Notes under the pieces: generated by a model | The model's database searches: none | What the model was told of the DNA's origin: nothing | Seen by the model: only the letters and a program-made list of their open reading frames with translations | Assembly (NCBI RefSeq): GCF_040436345.1 | Contig: NC_133221.1 | Coordinates: 18,969,165-19,033,164 of the forward strand | Origin: Pagrus major | Taxonomy: Eukaryota; Chordata; Actinopteri; Spariformes; Sparidae | Length of the DNA stretch: 64,000 nt | Direction of reading: 5' to 3' | Position numbers and translations under genes: made by a program | In this document: piece after piece, positions 11,690 to 24,759 of the stretch | How the letters are laid out: each line of letters starts with the position of its first letter | Position numbering within the stretch: position 1 is the stretch's first letter

Positions 11690-14320
11690 GTAGGTGGTAG
11701 TCGGGCATTGTAGTTATTAAATGTTGAATGTGTTAAATGTGTGTAGCTGCATGAAAATATGCAATTAAATATTGAAACATCACACATTCATTTCAAAAAT
11801 ATTAGATTGTTAGATTCCCAGATTTACTTATTTTATTACTACAGGCAAAGCTGCAATACACAGTGTTGATATAACTCAAATAAAACCAAAATATAGAAAT
11901 GACATCATATATCCATGGTAGTAATCATGGCAAGGAGGAAGAAGAAAATATGCATTCAACAGACTAACCAATATAAAACGGACTTCAGTTCAGTGCATCA
12001 CCAGCTCAGGATCATTTTATGTGTACTCTAAACTGCAGACACACTGGGCTCACATGCTGAACAAGTCAGGTAGGAAATTACACTGCCACTGTTCATTCAC
12101 GGTCTCTGTTAGTTTGAAAAGAAGTTTTACAATAATTTATAATTAATCTATAAAGAGCTGCTTTGAGCTTATACATTGTGACTTCACATTCACAGTGAGT
12201 GCATGGTATCTTTATAATGTCTATGCCAAAAAAAGATAGGATATTTCCGTTTTGTTGTATCCTTCTAAAATTAATTAAAGGACAGTAATATGTTGTTATG
12301 TTCTGTCCAAAGGGCATGCATGTGATGTGTGACGGCGAAAAGGAACCATAATTGATAATTCATACTCCAGTCTGTCAAGTACACACACATCCCATATGAC
12401 CCAACTTCAGCAGGAGCGTGACATTATCGACAGCCCCAGTGACCCACGATCGCTCACAAGACTGAAACACTGGAGCACTTTGTTATTCAACTTGACCTTC
12501 AGGCCATTCAGTCCCTCGCTGACATGGTTTAAAACAGCAGAGAATGATGTTAAGACGACTTGTGATCCTAAACATCAGTCACTGACTGACACACTGACCC
12601 CAGGCCAATGTCAAGTATTGTGACTGACACGCATGATGCACCATGCACTGGACCTTCATGTGCCACAAAACTGATGCAGTCACTTCTAATCTTCTGAGCG
12701 AATATCTTCAGTAACGGGAGCTCCTTTACAACAGCAAGATTCATTCATGCGGGGAGTGGAAACAAGCAGCACACTCATTTTTTCCATAAAAATTGACCCC
12801 AGTAAATGATTATCAACTCATATTTAGTGTTATTTTGTGCCCCAGACACTAGCAACTATAAAACCCTGCTCAGAATTTCCTCTAAATCTGCAGCCCGGTA
12901 TGAGTCACTGCATACATGTGTACCAAATTTCACCTGAGTGTTGGGAAAGACTCATACACTGGTGCCATCTAGTGGTTTCTCTGGAATATACACCTTTGGA
13001 AATGAGGTCTAGAGGCTCACATTATCTTGTGAACTCTGTCTACATAAAACTATACTTGATTTCTTTGTCACTAATTCAGAACAATGGCAGAATAGTACAA
13101 TAAAAGTGAGACATGATGGCTCATGAACAAGTGCTAAAAGCTGGGCGGTTGAATAATGAATGAACATCCTCCTTAACTTCAGCAATCATGCACATTTTCT
13201 CACTTGGCATCTTCTCTGTGACAAAGACTGGAAATAATAGGACATTTAAAATGACCTTATTTGTCCACTGTGTGAGGCTTCTGAAGGTAATATGGCTCAT
13301 TTTACATCCTCGGTGAGGAACATAGCTTGGCGACTTGAATTACCTTCCCCTCAGCTCGTCTCCCGCTGAAAATCCCATTTTCCCATACGGTGATGGTGCA
13401 ATGTGCTGAGCTTGGTGATATCTCAGGGCCCCTCCACAGTGGAGGAGGGGAGTGCAGACATGCTTACTGCCTCCCTTTTAGAAACCATCATTTCAGCAGG
13501 ATCGATAGTACGTCCCACTTCCACGGCTGGCAGAGTGCACTGCCTCTATAGGGGGTTAGGGGGTGGGGGGTGGGGGGGGTTTGTGCGGACAGCTGCACCA
13601 AGGCAAGTCTGAGCAGCAGCACACGCAGCCAAGGTGAATGATCGCATGCTGCGTCAGACACTCCGCTCCTCACTCGTACTGAGATGCAGTTTCTGAGGAG
13701 GACCAGTGGGTGGATGCTGTCCTCAAGTGGAGGTTGCAGTTGCAGGCACCATACTGATGAAGAACTAGTTCAGCCGTCAGGTACTTTGTGTTCTGACTCA
13801 CAAACCTGCCTTGAGATGAGTAAAGATCTGCAGCTGATGCAGCTTGCATAAAATCCTCCTAAAGCCTTTTTTTTTTTTTTTTAAATCGTCCTACACCTCT
13901 TGACTGTATTGGAGGTTGAACACTCAAATAGATTCATGCTGTAGGTGAGAAGACATCTCATGTTTCAGTGGATGGCTTGCAATATAAGACCTGTGCAGTC
14001 CAGCGTTGTAAAGCAGAAATGTTTGGACAGCAATAAAAATAATCTTCACCAGTTATTAGAGGAGTGTGCACGGACAGTGAGGTTTAGAAAATCAATCAGT
14101 CTGGGAAAACTGACCTCTGGTTGGTTAATTATAATCACATAGTATTTTATATTGATCAAAAAGCCCAGAAAGCATTTTACACTATTCTTTTAATTTAATG
14201 TCAGCAGTCCTCTTTCGTTTTTAGATTTATTACACAAGGTTTGGCTCTCTTTTTGAGAGAAAACTGTTAATCACATTTGAATGTTTGACAGATAAACACA
14301 CTAAATTTACAAATGTTTTG
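11690..14320. other. Non-coding stretch, nothing recognised
   Basis: I see no exon or RNA gene. A GGGGT-rich tract lies at 13550-13582 and a T run at 13868-13882. Confidence 0.4.
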
Positions 14321-14500
14321 CTTTTAACTTTATTGGCAACTATTTTAATAGTCAATCAATTGTTTAAATATAATATCTTTTGGTGTTTGGACTGTTGGTT
14401 TAACCAAACAAGAAATTTAAATAAGTCACCTTTGCAACATAACTTTTCATTATTTTAAGACATTTTATAGAAGAATTGTTTCAGCTCTATCTACTTATTA
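14320..14500 (+). repeat. Dispersed repeat family A, partial copy
   Basis: It contains TTGGCAACTATTTTAATAGTCAAT...TTTGGTGTTTGGACTGTTGGTT, which matches the copies at 29755, 33480 and 39405 (the last inverted). This is a common teleost repeat rich in GATTAATC words. Confidence 0.65.
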
Positions 14501-16224
14501 TTATTATGGACATGCAGTCATGATCTTTTAAAATATTCCAAAATGGAAAGTAAAACACTCACTTATTATTCTAAGTATCAAAAGGATAAAGTATGGTAAT
14601 TTGTGCAGCTATAAATTTACAATGCAGAAGCAGCTACAGGAATGTACAGGTTTGTGTTACTTACTCACTCGTTTAACCGCATCTGTGTACGTACACGCGT
14701 CAGCAAACATGTATTTAGTGTGTGCTTTACTCGTTTGACTTTGAGAGGAGCGCTTGCTGGTTTAGAGTAAGGAAAGGGCGTCAGTGAGGAGAGGTGCACC
14801 ACTGCGGGACAGGGGGATGTGGATGGGACAGGATGTGTGGTGCAGTACGAGCATCCCCTCTGCTCAGATCGCTGCTCATTTGTCAAGTTTGCCTGCAGAC
14901 TTGAATGGTGCATTGCTGCTAAAACACAGAGAGGCAATCAGCAGTGAAACTGCACACCTCCGGGGAAGGGTCCCAGGTGGAGGAGAGCCTCCTTGGGTGA
15001 TCTGCAGATTAAGAGTTCTTTTCCTCAAGATAAGCCGCTCGGCACACGCCGGAGGGTCAAACTGAAGACAGATTTGTGTTGTTCTCAGAGAATTGTTTCA
15101 TATTGAGGGACATTCGTAAATAGAAAGGAGGAGCGTGGCTGGCATATTCATCAAATCCACCCTAAGGCCACAAAAAATGTTATTTTGGAGTTTGTTCTAC
15201 TTGGAGTTTGCTGTCAGAAATGGACTAAACTGTCTAAAGCGCAGCATCCTCTGAGTGCTGCAGGGAAAACAGATTTCAAAGAACAAGAAAAGTAATTGTT
15301 ACATTTTCTGTTTTTACAATAAAACATTATTTTTCCAGTGTGGGTTCAATCATCCAACAGACTTTATTGTCATTAGTTTGCCTTACTCCGCGTCTGTCAG
15401 CTGCACTGACATGTTCTCCATACTGGGACAGGCAGCATAGCCGAGTGAGGTCACAGCGTTAATAGCGGCCTGGTTCTGCTGGTGGACGTGGCAGTAGACA
15501 GGCAGACACACGGAGCTCATCCCGCCAATCAGAGTCAGAGACAGAGCCAGGAAGTGACCGGCCCGTCTGTACTCTGGTAGGGTGTAGGCCATCCTCAGCT
15601 CACACAGCTCATCAGACAGCATCCAGGACACAGGTCGGCCCGTTTCATCCGTCACACAGTGGTTTGGCAGATGGCGGATGCAGGCTCTCACGTGGTTGAG
15701 GCTCTCCTGGCTGCCTCCATAAGGCGAGTGAGCATCCATGAGCTCAGCGTGGGACTCGTTGAGAATGGAAATTGGCAGCAGCAACACTTTCCTGCGCCGC
15801 AGAGAAAAATGTGAACAAATGATTCAAGGAAATGTATATCATGATTTATTATCTCACTCAGTTGTGAAAAATAATGGAGCTACCTTGAACTAAGGTGATG
15901 AATACATTTCTAAAACTCACTCTTGGCAGCTCTTTTTCTCCGGGATGTGGTGGATGAAGGTGTGATAACCCCCATATTCTGTGATAGAGTCCACTGAGGG
16001 AGGCGAGTTCTTTGATGAGCTGACAATGTGAGCTTGGTATACCTTTCAGAGACACAAAAGCAAAGTGACACATTTTTTTAAAAGTTACCTTCTTCATCAT
16101 ACTGAGGGATGCATTGATCCAGATTTTTGTCTCCAAACACCCTTTCCAATGCCAGAGCTCTCTTCTTCCTAAATTTGACATCTGTATATCACACTGCATA
16201 GAACTCAATGGAATATTTTTTATA

Positions 16225-16430
16225 TGAGGAAACGTGAGGCCAGGGATTGCTGTGGCTCACAGTCAATGAAAGAATGTAACTGATATCAGTGACTAGAAAT
16301 TTTTATAGAGACATTGACAGAGTAAATCAATTGTGTCATGGTTGATACCTGATCTGCTTAATAAGGTCAGTATCTGCCTCGATATCATTTCAGGATATCA
16401 GACTGGTGCATCCCTAACCATGACATGTTG
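16225..16430. repeat. Short dispersed repeat with GATATC words
   Basis: The stretch runs from GGAAACGTGAGGCC to CTGGTGCATCCCTAACC, an ending often seen at fish repeat edges. It lies in the intron of the GLYAT-like gene. Confidence 0.35.
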
Positions 16431-16549
16431 TAGAACCACCTGATTACAGGTGCAGACAGTAATTGCTTAAAAATATATTATTGAATTTTCTCTGATATTA
16501 AAACGGCACAGTGTGTTGCACTATACTGAATTATACAATAAGTTACAAC

Positions 16550-16950
16550 ATTAAAAGAGCAATTTGTAAGATTATGGCCAGAATTTTTGTTTAAAACATC
16601 AAAAAATTAACTGACACAATTAACAGGATGTGAAGAAACAACAGTGTTTATGTCAATGATGTCTATGTAGTGCAGAGATATTTACTGAAGTTAGCATGCT
16701 AACCAGCTAGCCCTGGCTCTCCTGGCTCCTGATACCACTTTATACCGATAGCCACTGCAGTGTCAGCTAGGAGATGTGAAAGCAGTGAGTTCACTACTTA
16801 GTCTAACAACTATAGAAAATAAACTCACAAAATTTAGTGAATAAACAGACAAATACAACCGTACAATTTTTTAATTCAAGTTTCACCCAATAGTTTTGGA
16901 GCTACCTTTGAAATTTGGCCATTTTTTACACAATACTGTCAGCATTTAAT
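16550..16950 (+). repeat. Dispersed repeat family B, copy 1
   Basis: It shares AGTTAGCATGCTAACCAGCT followed by AGCCC with the copy near 61311. The flanks also share the theme of short GCTAGC/CAGCTAG palindromes. Confidence 0.6.
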
Positions 16951-17958
16951 GGACCAACTCACAGAGAAAAATGTCTGAATTTTGTTAGATGTGACAATCT
17001 CTGTGTGTACTATTTTCAAGCTCAAACACAGATAACTGGAAAAAAATAAGTCTAGTGATTTTCTATGTTTCTCATCAAAAAATCTCACTAAAGACCAAAA
17101 TCAACAATGACTTGATACAACTTTCTATCCAAGGCCTGATATCTCTTATTCCTCTGTGCCACAGACCTCTATTCTTATCCAAAAACTATTAAAAACACAT
17201 CAGTAAGACACATTGTTGCACTGAGTGGCATGTTCCTTCTTTACAATGAACATGGCCACTGAATTTTGTTGTAATGTCACCCCTAGCACACCAAATGTGT
17301 ATTAATCCACAGGTAAAAATAATCCCAAAAGACGCACTATTTTCTCATGTTTGAGTAACACTGGATAAAAACTACAATGCCCAGCCGTTTTAGGAAATTA
17401 CTGTGCCATTTTTTCTTTAAATTAAATGTATACTTGTGATCGATCTATAAAGATTTACGTCTTCACCAGCAACTAATGGGCTTGGGACACAGTGTACAGA
17501 CAGGCAGGGTAAGTTGAAAAGTACTGAGAAACTCACTCACAACTAATGCGTTGTCTTTTAATGACTAACACTATTAAAAAACAAGAATATCTACAGACTT
17601 GTCCTTGACATTCTTAGCTCACGTCTTCTGTGAATGAAGGAGGTTAACCTTAAAATCATTTAGCAGTAAAAGAAAGGATTGTTTGATGGCTGTATCTGCA
17701 CCATGCATCACAGTTTACTTATAGGAATACTGTGTATTGCTACAGGTGCTAATCAAAATGAAATGTATATGCACATAAAATATAACATTTAATATACTCT
17801 AATACATCAGTTAAGTGAATGTTATGCCTTCAGTTTTTCACATTACCTCTGAACATGAGTCCACTCCTCCAGTTTACGACTCTCTCATTAAGCAGCAGAC
17901 GTTCCAGTGTTGCTGATTCTTGCTGAAGACGGAACATATGTCAGGAATCACCCCGAAG

Positions 17959-17976
17959 CTGCTGCTGCTGCTGCTG
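17959..17976 (-). repeat. (CAG)6 tract at a splice acceptor
   Basis: Six CAG units follow TTTCAG directly on the minus strand, at the 5' edge of a GLYAT-like exon. They create tandem NAG acceptors and code Gln in the expected phase. Confidence 0.8.
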
Positions 17977-18689
17977 CTGAAATGCTTCACAGGCAGATAC
18001 AGACATCAACAGGCCACTCTGGAGGAGCCTATAAGTTATCTTTGTCCCTGTGTGCTATACCTGTTTTTGACGATAACAAATGGCAGTAGTGAATGTAGGC
18101 CAGGAGTCAACACACATCTCCAGCTGACACGAGTTGTTATGGAGGATATGCAACACTCCTCCAAGAACCTGGAACGCAGAACACAATGCAGTGGGGAAAA
18201 AAGACAAAAATAACAAGCTGCCCGGCATCTCTGCAGATGAAAATGGCACAGGAAAAACACCGGAGACTCCAGTATATTCAGTAGATTAGATTTCATCATG
18301 CAATATTTATATTTTATATTAAACATAAAGTTGTTTTCTGCTTTTTCGATCACACAGATATTAATGTTTCATTAAAGAAAGAGCAGCATTACACTGATGG
18401 AGTGTGGCAGTTCTCTGTAAAGGTATTTTGCATCAACGTGAGGTCCTCAGGTGTTTTCAAGATGATCATTTTGGTTGTTTTTCAGTGTAATCTGGCTGTG
18501 AGAAGGAGACATTCAAATTGGTATACAGCTTAATGAGAATTTCCATTCTAATGTTACAGATAGGATGAACAAAGTCCAAAGTCCTTATACTCAATACCAA
18601 GAAATATTTACATTACCTGCTCTACAATGAACATATTTAACTGCAGGCATCTCAACGTGAAAAACAGAACTACAGATTCATCCACCTAC

Positions 18690-18965
18690 AATGCTGTCCT
18701 GTGTTCCCTCCCCAGACAGCTTAGCAACCACTCACACCTGGGCTCACCTAGCCCTAACGACCCAAATGAAGGCCGGTTGGGTCAACAACTCCCAAGTGGC
18801 CCTAACGACTCTGTAAGGACGCACACACACAGGGTTTAAAGCCTGCAACTCCTCTCCAGTTAGTTAGATGAGAGGTGAAACGTCTTCAAGAAACTGAAAC
18901 AAGTCCAGTTGCCTACAATTTAGCACTTAGTATTACCATGACCTGGACGACTGAGAACTTTCATC
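18690..18965 (+). repeat. Dispersed repeat, probably a retroelement end
   Basis: Words such as CTCACCTAGCCCTAACGACC, GGCCCTAACGACTCTGTAAG, GTGAAACGTCTTCAAGAAAC and TTACCATGACCTGGACGACT recur widely in spiny-rayed fish from memory. The class is not certain and the edges are approximate. Confidence 0.5.
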
Positions 18966-18969
18966 AACA

Positions 18970-21900
18970 TGACGCAACATAACATATAGAACATAGAAAA
19001 TATTACACTGCGATGCTTGAAATGTATAGTTCGGGTCTGTGAAGGCCTGATCAAGGCAGTCTCGCTCAGTTAAGGCTGATCTGTGCATTATGCGTATGTG
19101 CAAAGAGCAAACTGGCTGCTGCTGACACTGACAGAGCCGCTGCTTATTCTCCACAACTGAGCAGCCAGCTGTCAGAAGTTCAGCCACTCACCATAATGTC
19201 AATCCATCACACAACTCTTATTACTATCTGTCTCATACTGAGGGAGAAACCGATGACTCTTTGCACTTCTATGTTTGACATATCGAGCTCTGCCTTTAAT
19301 AACACAGTGAGTAATGTCATAAGTGCTTCTTCGATAAAACAGAGAGGAGGATTTCCTTGTCGGCAAAATGAACGATATCTGTTGTGATTTCACGAGTCTA
19401 AGTGTTAAACAGTTTGCACTTCTGTGTGCACATTTCTGCACAACCACATTTGGCCTCTTTTGTGGTTGACAGTGTGTGTCTTTTTCACTCCACTTGGCCT
19501 TGGGAGGAATCTGCTCGGCTTTACAAAATGAGGTCAACAAAGAAGCACTGGCGCAGTGAAACACCTTCCACTACAACCTCCCATCATTCAGTCTATCTCT
19601 ATGCCAGACTGACTGAGCACAGCACAGAGAGAAAGATGTTTGTGAAGTTAATTTATTGCTAGCTAGCTTCAATTACCTCCTCTCTGACTCCATTTTTCAT
19701 CGCCAATGTCAGATTTCCCCTAAGGATAGGACCTAAAACCACCTAATCACTTACACTCACTGAAGCCCTTTTTTATTTCACATCTTGTCAAGGTTTTCAG
19801 AGCTAAATTCTGCCATGTGCACCCAAAAAGTTTCATAGACCCAGGAGTCAGCTGTCAGTCAAGGCAATTCTCCTCCTCGACTGAGGACTATTGAGAATTT
19901 GTCTGAACTGATGAGTAAACCAAGCAAGCTGCTGAGCTTGTAAATCAATATGTCTATTATCTTTTCCGGACAGATCAATGGAGCCGAGGAATGGACTGTG
20001 AATGGTAAAAGAAAAAAACACACGCAAACTCACCAGCTCGACTCCCATAGCTGCGTGCGCCAAGAATGTCTATATGTGACAGATATCCCTTTTTTTCCCC
20101 TCAGATGAGCATTACGTCACAGCTTGTGTCTGATAAGTCAGGCAATCAGGCATTGACGATGGCCTGCTATGATACAGGGCGCAAAAAACAATTACCTCCT
20201 TAGGTAAACAGTTCCTATCAACACCAAAAAACCCTAATAGTCAAGCAGTTTTCCAAGGTCTTAATGCAAATCATAAACATGAATGAGAGTCGTGTGTGTA
20301 CACATTCAATGAGCTGCATAGATGACTCAACTCTGAATCTCGGCACTCGTATGATCTATGAGCCTTAACACACATTTACACATTCTGCCCTTGGCTGGGC
20401 TAACAAGAGAGAATATTAAGAAGAGTGGAGAGCCAGAGGCGATGAGGTGACAGTATCCAGGTAAAGCATAGCGAGGTAATCTAATAGGACATGTAAAAGG
20501 GCCCCTCCTCATGGCTTATTCATCACAGGGGATGCCATTACTGAAAATGGCGTGGGCTATGTGAGGGATATGCTGGCGGGGGCATTTTCCCTGGTGTCAA
20601 AGAGTACAGAGGAGAGGACAGATGCTGCGAGGCTCTGCAGGCTGATGCAGTAGCAGCGCTGCATGCAGATCGCACATGCAGGGGATGATGCTCCGCTCTC
20701 TCAGCTGACGGCTGACAGTTTTTGCACGATGCACACCTATGATTCACGCTGACACTGATTGATATGGACATGAAGCAGATCGTCAACAATCAGAGACGAT
20801 CCATTATGTGAGTTTTACTGATTCAGCAATCTGTTCAGGATTCATAAGGGCAAAGATACAAGCTAATCAGGTAGAAAAGCCTTGATGTAATACACAAACA
20901 CTAATGTTCTTATGACAGGTTAGGATACACCTTGACTTGATGGGTTCAAGGTTAATATGAGATGCATGCACCAGAGGACAAAAGATCGCAGGGTTCACCT
21001 AGGGTCCCAGGCAGAACAAAGTCATGCAGGAAGAAAAAAGGGAAAAAAAGGCCTGGCTCCTGCAGTGAGAAGCAGAGAGCGCTGCACTGCTGCAGAGAAC
21101 AGCCAAGGCGCTGATGCCTAAAACGCACAGAATTTATAATGGAGCCACCATTTTCCATACAAAAACCCATGCAGCGCACTGCAAACGTCATCACAGAAAG
21201 GAAGACAGAAAGCTGAGAGAGTGAACTACCAAGTGCATTTTTGTGTAGTAAAGACATTGCAGAAAGAGAAGTTCAACCTTATTGGCTGACTAAATGATGG
21301 ATGATCTCACTCTCACAGAGTTGTGCAACGCGCAAGACAAATTTGGTTGGTCAAAGATATTTCTATGTTTTAGCGCACTGCAGAATAGCACCAGTAGTGC
21401 AGTGCACCGTGGGTAATGAAAGGCAGGTATAAGGGATTGCAGATTAAGGACATTTTACTTTTAGTGAAGGTTATTTTGTTGCTGTGAGAATTGTGAACTT
21501 TCGAGCGAGTTTTGAGATGGCAGCGATATTCACTTACTGATTGAATTATTATTGCTCATTTTTCAAAATGTTTGGTGATCTGTGTGCAATTATCCTGTGG
21601 TGTGCCTTGTGTTTTGTTGATGTACATGGTCTAAACAATTTCTTTAGAGTAAAATAAATAACCACATTTCTTTTACTATATCACCGGGTGTCAAAGGATC
21701 ATTTTGATTTAAAACTGGTGACCAAGTCTGTGAATTTCTTAATTCAGCCTTAAACTGTCACATTTTCTGTTCCTCCTTGTACATTTTTTAATAGTTCAAC
21801 ATCTTTTTTTTTTCAAAACATAGCAGGAGAAATCCTTCCAGGCATTTTCTGAGGAAATTAGATTTTAGAAATAATCTGACAAGTTCTAAATCACACCAGA

Positions 21901-22080
21901 GGAGATGGCCTCTCTGTGGAGCAAACTGTTCCTCACTGAGGTTTGAGCACACTCATATCTCAAAGCAGCTTTTGCTATAGTGTGAAAATGAATTAAAGGG
22001 GGATGGAGAGTTATGCGTGCGTGGAGGGGGTCTCTCTTGTGAGGAGTCCTTTACACTGATGATTCTCAGGGGTGTTTTTG
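18970..22080. other. Intergenic stretch, nothing recognised
   Basis: No exon fits a known family and no RNA gene is visible. H6PD would be expected between spsb1 and mir-34a by comparison with human, and its large final exon is not here. Confidence 0.4.
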
Positions 22081-24481
22081 GAGTGGGGGGGGGTGTAGAG
22101 GAGGACAGGGAGGAGAGGAGGAGGATGGACTGAGGATGTGCACACACACTGACCCTGGAGGTTGCATTCCCCTTTAAAAGTCCCATCCCACTCAGATACG
22201 CAGAGCTCATGCAGGATCTGCTGCGGCAGTGGGGGAACACTGCTGAGCTGTGCAGTTTATGCTGCCAGCAAGCGTGCAAAGAAGAGGAGGGGGAGCGAGA
22301 GCGTACAGGAGGAGGAGGAGGAGGAGGAGGAGTGAGGGAGAGACAGAGGGAGAGGGAGAGAGAGAGTGCAAACAATGTCATTCTGTTCAGGAGGCAATGC
22401 TGCAGTCAACTTTGCCGCGCCATGAAGGCACATCACAAGCGACCATGAGGCTCAGAGTGAGTGCAGAGAAGTTTTCCTCCTCGCCGCCCCGTGAGCGATG
22501 CAGTCCGAGACTCATCTGTAGGTATACATTTTATTTCCTCTCTAGTCTTATTTACCTTGCATGTTGTCTCCTAATGTCTGTCTCTCCTTTTGCATCGGAT
22601 GGTATACTTCCTAAATCAGCCTTACAGGAGTTGATATGTCGGTGTGCATGCCTGCAGTGTGGAGGCTCCCGGCTGCTTCTGTCTCATCAGTGTCAGCCTC
22701 CTCTGCACCAGCAATAACCAGGCAGCAGCCAGCCAGCCAGTCAGTTAGCAGTCAGGCTCTGCTGCTCCCTCATCCATGTTTAACGCATGGTACAGGCTGG
22801 AAATAGCAGCCGGCGTGTCAGATAGCGGCTGACTCGCCATTTGACACAAGGACAAAAAAAACAAAAAAAAAACTAGCCAGGATGGAAGACTTCGTTTCAG
22901 TAGAGGAGACTTTTATCTTTGCTGACTTGGCTTTAAGGAAAGAACAGACAGTCCCGAGCTCTCTACTTTTCTCTGCTAGTTGTGGGTTTATATTTAGCAG
23001 CATGTGTTAGTTGTGAATATGATGCTGGAAACTGGTAGGAAGGATCTATTGTGTCAGTGGTCCTGTGCTGTCAGTGTCTGAGTGCTGAAATGCGGAAATG
23101 AGGACGAGGCTACAGTGGCCTGCATGGGACAGGGGAGCTGTGCTGCAGTCATGAAGTTGTGCACTAGCTACTGGGACTTTTCTGCTGTCCTAAAAGTGGA
23201 TTTCAGGGCAGAGTGCAGCTCTTTAAGATTCTTTTTGGGGAGTTTAGCACATACTGTGAGGGAAAGTACTGAGGCGGCTGTGTATGCATTTAATTTTAGT
23301 TTTATTTGTCTCTTGGATAAAAACAGAAATGAAAAGGTCTCTCAGAGAACATCCACTCCAATAATATCAACGCTGCAGTATCTCAGCAACTCTTTTGCTC
23401 TAAAAGTCGATGTTGCTACTTTTGTCTTTTATGACATATTGCTCTGTCTACGCTCGACTGCAAGCCCTTTCAAAGGCCATGTAAAAATAGTTAGTGGGCG
23501 AAAAGCTTCATATAAAAGTGAGTCAGTCTTGAAAATTGTGCTGTGAAACCTGTCTGGGAGGTCTGGATGATGGATCCAGCCAGGTCAATTCGCCTGGCTC
23601 TCGCCTGGCTCTAAGTTCACCTCAGGTAACTGTGCTAAGACCTTGAAAAGCGGCCCTGCGTCGTCATCGGGCTCTTTGTGAGGCTGAAGTCCAGAGCATC
23701 TCTCTGGCCTTTGGATTTCTCCCCACTGCAGGCGGGTGAGTGCGGGGGAGCAGGGCGATAGCTAAATGTACATGAGGTCCGCGCTACATCCGTAGCCTGA
23801 CATCATCTTGGAACATCTGCAGTTCTATGGCTCGCACTTTCACTGAGGGTGGGTGCTGCACTGCCAGCAAAGGAAATTGCCGCACTCACCTGATGTTCCT
23901 TGCGCCTCACTTCTGCCCTCCCCCCACCTCCCACCCTCTCTCCTCTTCTTCCCTCCTCCTCCTGCCTCGTCTCCAATTTCTCTACTGTAGTCTCTCTCAG
24001 AGGTACAGTTGCCCAGCACAGCGCCTCACCGGCATGCTTTGCACCTCTGTGATTCTGTCCCCCCCCCCTCCTCATCCTCTCTCCTACACTCACCCTCCCC
24101 CCTCCCCTCCCCTGCTGAAAAAGTATGCAGCACATGCTCCCACCATCCTCCTTGAGCAATTTGCCTGAGTGAATAGAGAGAGCGAGAGAGAGAGAGGAAA
24201 AAAAAAACCAAGAGCCAGTGAGCCAGCAGCAGAACAGCAATCCTGCAGTGTCCTGCAGCAGCTGAGTTCCTGCAGTGCCGGCCGCGAATAGCACACGTGC
24301 ACACACACACAGACGTTACTGCACACACAGTCACAGGGCTGCTCATCGAGACTCTCAGACACAGACAGCCCCTCGGTCATGTGACACACTGGTGGTAAAT
24401 GTAAGGGAAAGCAGGCCGTCTCACCCTGGACTGGACTGGACTGAGCTGAGTTTAGAGACAGAAGACACACACACACACACG

Positions 24482-24514
<33 letters not shown>

Positions 24515-24740
24515 TGCTCATGGAGCTCCACAGGGAGGCAATGGTGAGATTAGCCGGTTGCCCCCCTCCTCTCGATGGTGCATTGTCCCGTTCCAGCACT
24601 CCAGTTCCGATGATGTAATCAATGCAGCAAGCTTTGAACTTGCTGGGCTAGGGGTTCCTCTCCCCCCACCCCCTCCACCTCCCACCCCGCCCCCCTCAGG
24701 TGTGTGAGGCCTCAGCTGCAGTCTGTGTCCCAGGTAGGAA
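22080..24740. other. GC-rich, polypurine/polypyrimidine interval; no gene recognised
   Basis: This interval has long GGA/GAG and CCT/CTC tracts (for example 22296-22332 and 23912-24115), a TTTAAAAG box near 22172, and a plus-strand donor (CTGTAG then GTATAC) near 22520. Open frames here come from low-complexity repeats and look like no known protein. The stretch could contain a promoter or noncoding first exon on the plus strand, but nothing decides this. Confidence 0.4.
24464..24514. repeat. (CA)n microsatellite, interrupted
   Basis: CA dinucleotides run along the plus strand, broken once by GTGCGCG at 24481-24487. Confidence 0.95.
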
Positions 24741-24759
24741 GATGAATTAATTCCAGTTT

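Larger units (their letters stand above)
15383..18168 (-). pseudogene. Glycine N-acyltransferase-like gene, apparently broken or mis-sequenced
   Basis: GLYAT-family enzymes move acyl groups from acyl-CoA to glycine or glutamine. Minus-strand exons fit the family's exon pattern. Exon 18168-18061 (36 codons, VLGGVLHILHNNSC...DSWPTF) matches the conserved block VYG.V.HI..GN......DSWPDF. Exon 17976-17847 ends in VVNWRSGLMF, like INWKQHLQI. Exon 16042-15921 contains LIKELASLSGL. The last exon 15791-15383 holds the GNAT core (SHAELM, GGSQESL, GRPVSW, ELRMAYTLPEYRRAGH, then PVYCHV). Two defects are seen. Exon 17976-17847 read in phase has a TGA at 17943-17941. The 15921 donor (GTGAGT) leaves phase 0 while the last exon needs phase 2. 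The first coding exon was not found; a weak candidate lies near 19120-19187. It may be a decaying gene, a gene using an alternative splice, or one with base errors in the assembly. Family assignment is firmer than the pseudogene status. Confidence 0.6.

Noticed and set aside
11443-11787. Cys/Phe-rich 114-residue frame on the minus strand
   Set aside because: It is a translation of the minisatellite.
16081-16200. Exon-like frame (FRKKRALALERVFGDKNLD) before a GTAACT donor
   Set aside because: It is separated from the next exon by only about 50 bases, does not match the GLYAT family, and a second frame is equally open.
19120-19187. First coding exon of the GLYAT-like gene (ELLTAGCSVVENKQRLCQCQQQ)
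   Set aside because: The resemblance to the family N-terminus is weak, there is no ATG in frame, and no good donor is seen.
22250-24600. Several overlapping open frames of 100-170 codons on both strands
   Set aside because: They are made by GGA/CCT and CA repeats, with biased composition and no domain.
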